A DNA stretch of 64,000 nucleotides from Pseudeuparius sepicola (Eukaryota > Arthropoda > Insecta > Coleoptera > Anthribidae). This document shows, in pieces, positions 59,326-64,000 of this stretch. The stretch lies in the NCBI GenBank assembly GCA_963920635.1, contig OY987298.1, positions 4,993,691-5,057,690 of the forward strand, read 5' to 3'. A program made the translations under genes and the position numbers. The stretch's first letter is position 1; each line of letters begins with the position of its first letter. The notes beneath the pieces were generated by a model that was not told the DNA's origin, did not search any database, and saw only the letters and a program-made list of their open reading frames with translations.

Positions 59326-59646
59326 TATTAGGAAATATACTATATCATGAAGTTACAGTATTTAGGTACCTAAAAAATATCCTCAATTTTAACGTATTTA
59401 TCTCTAACCAACCATTTGTCTTTCTAATGCGACCAACGTACCATAAGTTGGAGGGCATAATGAAAATATCGTCTTCACTCTTAGGATAAAGACTAACACT
59501 TTTTAGGGGAGCTGGAAACCTGGCAAGTCGCCATAGTATTTCGACATTTCCAGAGGTTTTTAGTTATTTGTCAGCCATAGAATTTATCGAGGCAAGTGTT
59601 ATTTGTCCGATTTTGTTTACTGTCCTTTGGAGAATGGAAACCACTA

Positions 59647-60857
59647 TACAGGGTGATTCAGTTTTCTTCTAGTGGTAGAAGTAGAAAGAATGACAGGGTG
59701 TTTAAATTCTCAAACATTTTAACGTTTCATTTTTATGTTTGCCGTTAAAGGTATATTCAAACGACATTTGATACACAAATTGATTTGATCAAGTGACGAA
59801 AATACAAATATTGCCGAAAGTTGGTGCATGTTCTATAATCATATTAGGCGCACTTAGAATGGTTGCAAGTCAAACAGCATACAGGGTAGGTAAAAAAATA
59901 TAAAAATTGTACAAGAGAAAATTAGGTACCCTTATTTCAGAAAATTCAGCAAAATGTTATTAAGAAAAGTTGTCTAGAATTTAAAGTTATGCTTAAATAC
60001 CAAAACATGGCCTCCTAAAAAAAATATATTTTTTAAAAAACATTTTCTTAAAAAAATTGTTTTAATATTCACCCTAAACAATTTCATAAATCAATCAAAA
60101 TGAAATCAATTTCGCATAAATTTGTTCAAATTCAACAATATTTGTAAAATTAACTTAGATTATTAATTTTTTAGGGAATCACAAACTTCATGTTTGTTGC
60201 AACGATATTAAACAAAACTTTAAAATTTCGCAAAAATTCTTCTGAACAAGGTAAAACATTAGTAATGATAATGTGTCTATTAAGAAACTCTCATCTAAGG
60301 TGCATAATTTGTATTTTAAATGTTTATTAAGAAATTGTGGAAATTAATTGACGAAAAAATAATTTTTTTCTTAGGAGGCTATGGTTTGGTATTTAGGTAT
60401 AGCTTTTAATTCTAAACCACTTTTCTTAATAACCTTTTGCTGAATTTTTTAAAATAAGAGAAGAGTACTTTACTCTTGTACAATTTTTTTTTACCTACCC
60501 TGTATGCTGTTTAACTTGCACACAATATTATTATTGAACATGCATCAACTTTCGGCAATATCTGTATTTTGGTTGAGCAATTAATAAAAAAGAGTCCCAT
60601 TATGTTGCACACTTAAATGACCACACTGTATATCTACCCATATCTCCGCCACTGGCTATTTGGGGAACTTGGTGTTATCACATTTTAGGACACTATATCA
60701 ATGCAGGATAACAAATTTCGTTTGAATTTACTTACCGGTAGGAAAAATTAAAAATAATAAAATATAATAATTAAATTTTTTGGAATATTAAACACCCTGT
60801 ATCTCGAAAACGAGGCGGCTGTTGAAGTGTCCTATAATAAAACTGAATCACCCTGTA
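59647..60857. mobile_element. TACAGGGTGATTCAG element with nested insertions
   Basis: The termini are TACAGGGTGATTCAGTTTT and its inverse ending at 60857. Inside it are the right end of a TACAGTGTG element (60630) with its inverted flanks. Within that is the 625-bp hairpin 59880-60504 (TACAGGGTAGG ends), the second copy of the nested unit at 57062-57620. The motif TCTCCGCCACTGG follows the nested insertion. No transposase remains. Confidence 0.78.
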
Positions 60858-63800
60858 TACTCTATGCTGGGGTCTTGCGTAAACGGGTTTTTACGCACTT
60901 GTAACAAAAATTACTAATTTTGGCAGCAACCTACGTTTACGACAGAAATGTGGGATTTTTTCCTATGAAAACAAAAAGAAGAGTTTCAAATCTAATTTTA
61001 AATTAAATGCTTAAAATGTAGGCACTCCAGTTAATCTCTAATCTCACTTTCATTTCCAATTAATTGTAAACAAAATATTTTACTGGTAGTTACTTGAAGT
61101 GAAATACTTAGGGTAGGTCCCTAACTTTGCCTCTATATTCCGTGTATCTGTATCAACGCACCTTTTTTCGCTAAACTTAAGTAATTTTTTGTATGATTTA
61201 AGAGAAAGAACATATTCAGTATTTTCATGTAGAGAACCCGATTTTGCCCACAGGTATCACACAATTTTTTTATTAGGTAAGAAATTTATAACAGTATTTT
61301 AAATATCCCTCCACATTTTGGATCAATGAGAGTATGTCCAGATTTGCCCTGTTGTCACAATTATGATGGACATTGCCAATATTAAATCTGTTTGTCATGC
61401 ATTCAAAGTTTGAAATATATTGAATTTTTTGACAACTCAAAAACGTGAGAACCAGCTACAGTAGCAAGACGTTGGCAACAACGCAAAAATTTAAACAATC
61501 GGGGTTTTAGAAGCGAGACCTCACGCCCGTAGAAAATTTGATCTTAATATTTAATTTTAGCTCTTTTTTTCGATTTCGAAAAAAAATATATAATGTACCT
61601 CGGTACCGAAGTCCCTTTTTATGACTCATATCATGTGGTTCATTTGCCTCTGCCAGAGGCCTCGGCAACTAAAGTCCACATGAATCATAAAAAGTTGAAC
61701 TTCAAGGCCTTGGTACATAAATATCTATTGGCCTTTATTTTCAACATACTTCATAATGCATTGCCTGAAAAGGTCCAACTGGTGAACTTTTTAAGACGTT
61801 TAAGATATTATACATGCAAAAAACCTAGAAAATATAAATTTTAATGGTTAAACCCCTGGCGTTATTGCATATCGGCTTCTGTCCAGTTATTCAAGCCTTT
61901 CATTATTGATGCCTTGCTACACCCTGCATAAATTTTATGAGGATATAGGTACAGTGTTAGTTTTATCGATGTATGACCTATTAATCTTTTTTGATCATAA
62001 TCTGTGTCATACATTTTAGAAGTACAGTGTAACCATATTTTTATTGCTTGCTGACTGTACAATAGGCAAATAATTTATTATTATTTCCGATCGATACCTA
62101 TACCTAATATCTGAAACACCACTTAGATGATTTTCCAAATTATTAACAAAGTACAGGGTGCTCCTGAAGTAAGTGCCAACATTTTTAGACACGTATCTAG
62201 TTCAATGTTGCCGCACCTCACTCAATAACTGTATCTTTTATCCAGTTTCTCATGCATCCTGCCTATTATAACCTGTATACTTCAGTAATACAACGATTTA
62301 TATCGAACAAAACTCATAAAGTTTTGAAAATTGTTGGAAATGTTGGGATAACATAATAATTCCTAAATCAAAAAGTTCCCTCCCCAAAATGGCGCGCTTC
62401 ACCCCCAAAGGGCCGTCGTTTTCACCCCTATTTTCAACTTTTCTAGATTATCTCGGAAACGGTGCACTTTTTGATACCGAAATATACAAAAATATTCCTC
62501 ATACAATCTTCTATACAAAATGTGACTACACATTATTTCCTAGAACTAATATTAGTATTGTAAATAAGGCGCATACATAGGGGTTGTTCTGGCTACCGCA
62601 CAGTAAAAGCGCAACTAATTTAACACTTGAAACTGTTTGTACTTTTTAACAATTACTTATCTATCACCTATTAGTGTTTGTTCACATAATTATAATAACA
62701 CTTAGCTATTGATGCAATTTAAATAAAAATAGCGTAAAATTTTGATAACTGTCAAATAAAAACAATTGCTTCTATTCTCTCCATGGCCTACTCATCAATA
62801 TCGAATTAAACTTAAGGGGGGCCTCGCCATTGTATGTTTGGTTGCCTGTATCAATGTATTTTTATTTCCAACTAGCTGGAAAAAGTAGCGAATTTCAAAG
62901 GATTACAAAAAACACGGGTATTTTTAAAATATCCATAGATACTAATGACACTAGTTTAAAAGTTATGGGCGAGAATTTTTTTTGAATTTCAAACTTTATG
63001 CCGGCATAAATTCGTCTATTTTGTCTCTTGAGCCGGAATTTTACCTTCGTTAAGATGGGCAGAGGTTTCCGAATATGCTCGGAACGAAAACCCGGTAGTA
63101 AACATTGTAATTATCCAGTCTTGTTGTAAATAAAAAACATAGGCAAAATACCCTTAAATTATGCAGCGGGAATACCAAAAGTGTAGCTGTTGTTTATCAG
63201 ATGGCGCGAAAAACAGACGATCGATGAACGGTTGACGCTGTTGTTACAGGTCCAGTTTAATAATTACATATATTATGTTCATATGATCAATTTTACGTTT
63301 TGGCGATATAATATTTAAGCAACTAAGCTGTCTGATTATTTTTTTATGTTTTTGTATTACTTCCATATTATTATATACTATGAATTGCGAATTTTTAATA
63401 TTAAAATAATATAAAACTTCAAAAGGTATATTCGGGAGACCCCCGTAGCTCAAAGACTCCGATTTGTGATTTTAACCCCTCTCTTTTTAGCAATGGTTCA
63501 TTGATTTTTAGCTTGAAAGGTACACGGCGGCACTAAAAACTGCTTTAGTTGACTTTGCATTATTTATACGTATGTCGCCGTTATGTATTTTTCGTAAGGA
63601 AAACACAATCGTTAGCATATAAACTGACATTAGGGGAGAATTCATATGTCTATGTCTCTATATGTATAGGTATGTCGAAAATTATCTATACCGGGTGTTC
63701 CATTTTAATAAATGCAGCTATTATAAATATCTCAAAAACGAAAATCGCAAAAAATCACATAAAAGTTGAAGCATATGAGGTGCAATGTAAGACGCACGTT

Positions 63801-64000
63801 TTCACTTGTAGGCAGACGACGTTTTCAAGGTCACTTGAATGTCAACTGTGTTTTTTACTGTTAAAGGCATATCTTTAGTTAAAGAATGATATTCGGCACG
63901 TTTTCTGTAGGTATAGTATTGCTGGCTTAAAAGTTCTACAAAATTATGTTTAGTTTTTTAAATGAAATGAAACATGGTCTTTTATGTGTACATAAGGTGT
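60858..64000. other. No recognisable gene; scattered transposon ends
   Basis: TACAGGGTGCTCC near 62153 and ACCGGGTGTTCCATTTTAA near 63692 are isolated mariner-type ends. A possible hairpin lies at 61613-61696 (TTTTTATGACTCAT and inverse-like ATGAATCATAAAAAG) within an unrecognised open frame. If the receptor gene continues on the plus strand, this is intron. No TM3 exon with a DRY-type motif was found. Confidence 0.4.

Noticed and set aside
61593..61844. 83-residue open frame as a gene
   Set aside because: No recognisable domain. It overlaps a hairpin-like sequence and lacks upstream signals.

Overview
This is a eukaryotic, AT-rich, gene-poor window. It looks like an insect nuclear genome, most likely a beetle or another non-dipteran insect. 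The evidence is GT-AG splice signals, DD41D mariner-like, piggyBac-like and Penelope-like remnants, a large satellite array, and one exon of an oxytocin/vasopressin-like (inotocin) receptor. That receptor gene is kept in beetles such as Tribolium but absent from Drosophila. There are no operons, rRNA genes, complete tRNA genes or CRISPR arrays. Almost all short open frames are chance ORFs in repeats.

Layout. 1-7366 is one very large inverted repeat (arms of about 613 bp, left end possibly cut by the window). It holds nested inverted repeats and a pair of hammerhead-ribozyme sequences facing opposite ways (about 1963-2037 minus and 2506-2580 plus). 7662-8925 is an internally deleted DD41D transposon. 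10235-21029 is a tandem array of 15 monomers in three length classes (about 832, 794 and 613 bp), each carrying a MITE-like inverted-repeat element. 21937-23478, 27112-28303, 28415-29877, 33553-34713, 35265-36500, 48416-50270, 50293-51838, 57062-57620, 57831-58638 and 59647-60857 are long-hairpin elements, most ending in TACAGGGTG, TACAGTGTG or a variant. Around 26.6 kb a third hammerhead-like motif sits beside a perfect hairpin, and around 32.8-33.1 kb is a Penelope-like GIY-YIG remnant. 39561-41877 is a complete-looking DD41D transposon with 537-bp terminal inverted repeats and a transposase that reads through once a 57-nt intron is removed. 42845-44331 is a piggyBac-like element with intact TTAA flanks and a broken transposase. 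At 58886-59005 lies the only recognisable host coding exon, the TM2 exon of the receptor.

How the parts relate. The TACAGGGTG-type hairpin elements look like non-autonomous relatives of DD41D transposons. Four fragments (8.3, 38.7, 46.3 and 53.1 kb) and one complete element (39.6-41.9 kb) show coding stages of the family, while the 35.3-36.5 kb palindrome has the transposase N-terminal exon copied into both arms. The satellite probably arose by tandem amplification of sequence containing such a MITE. The hammerhead motifs and the GIY-YIG fragment point to Penelope-like or retrozyme activity in the same genome. The host gene appears as a single exon inside introns filled with these repeats.
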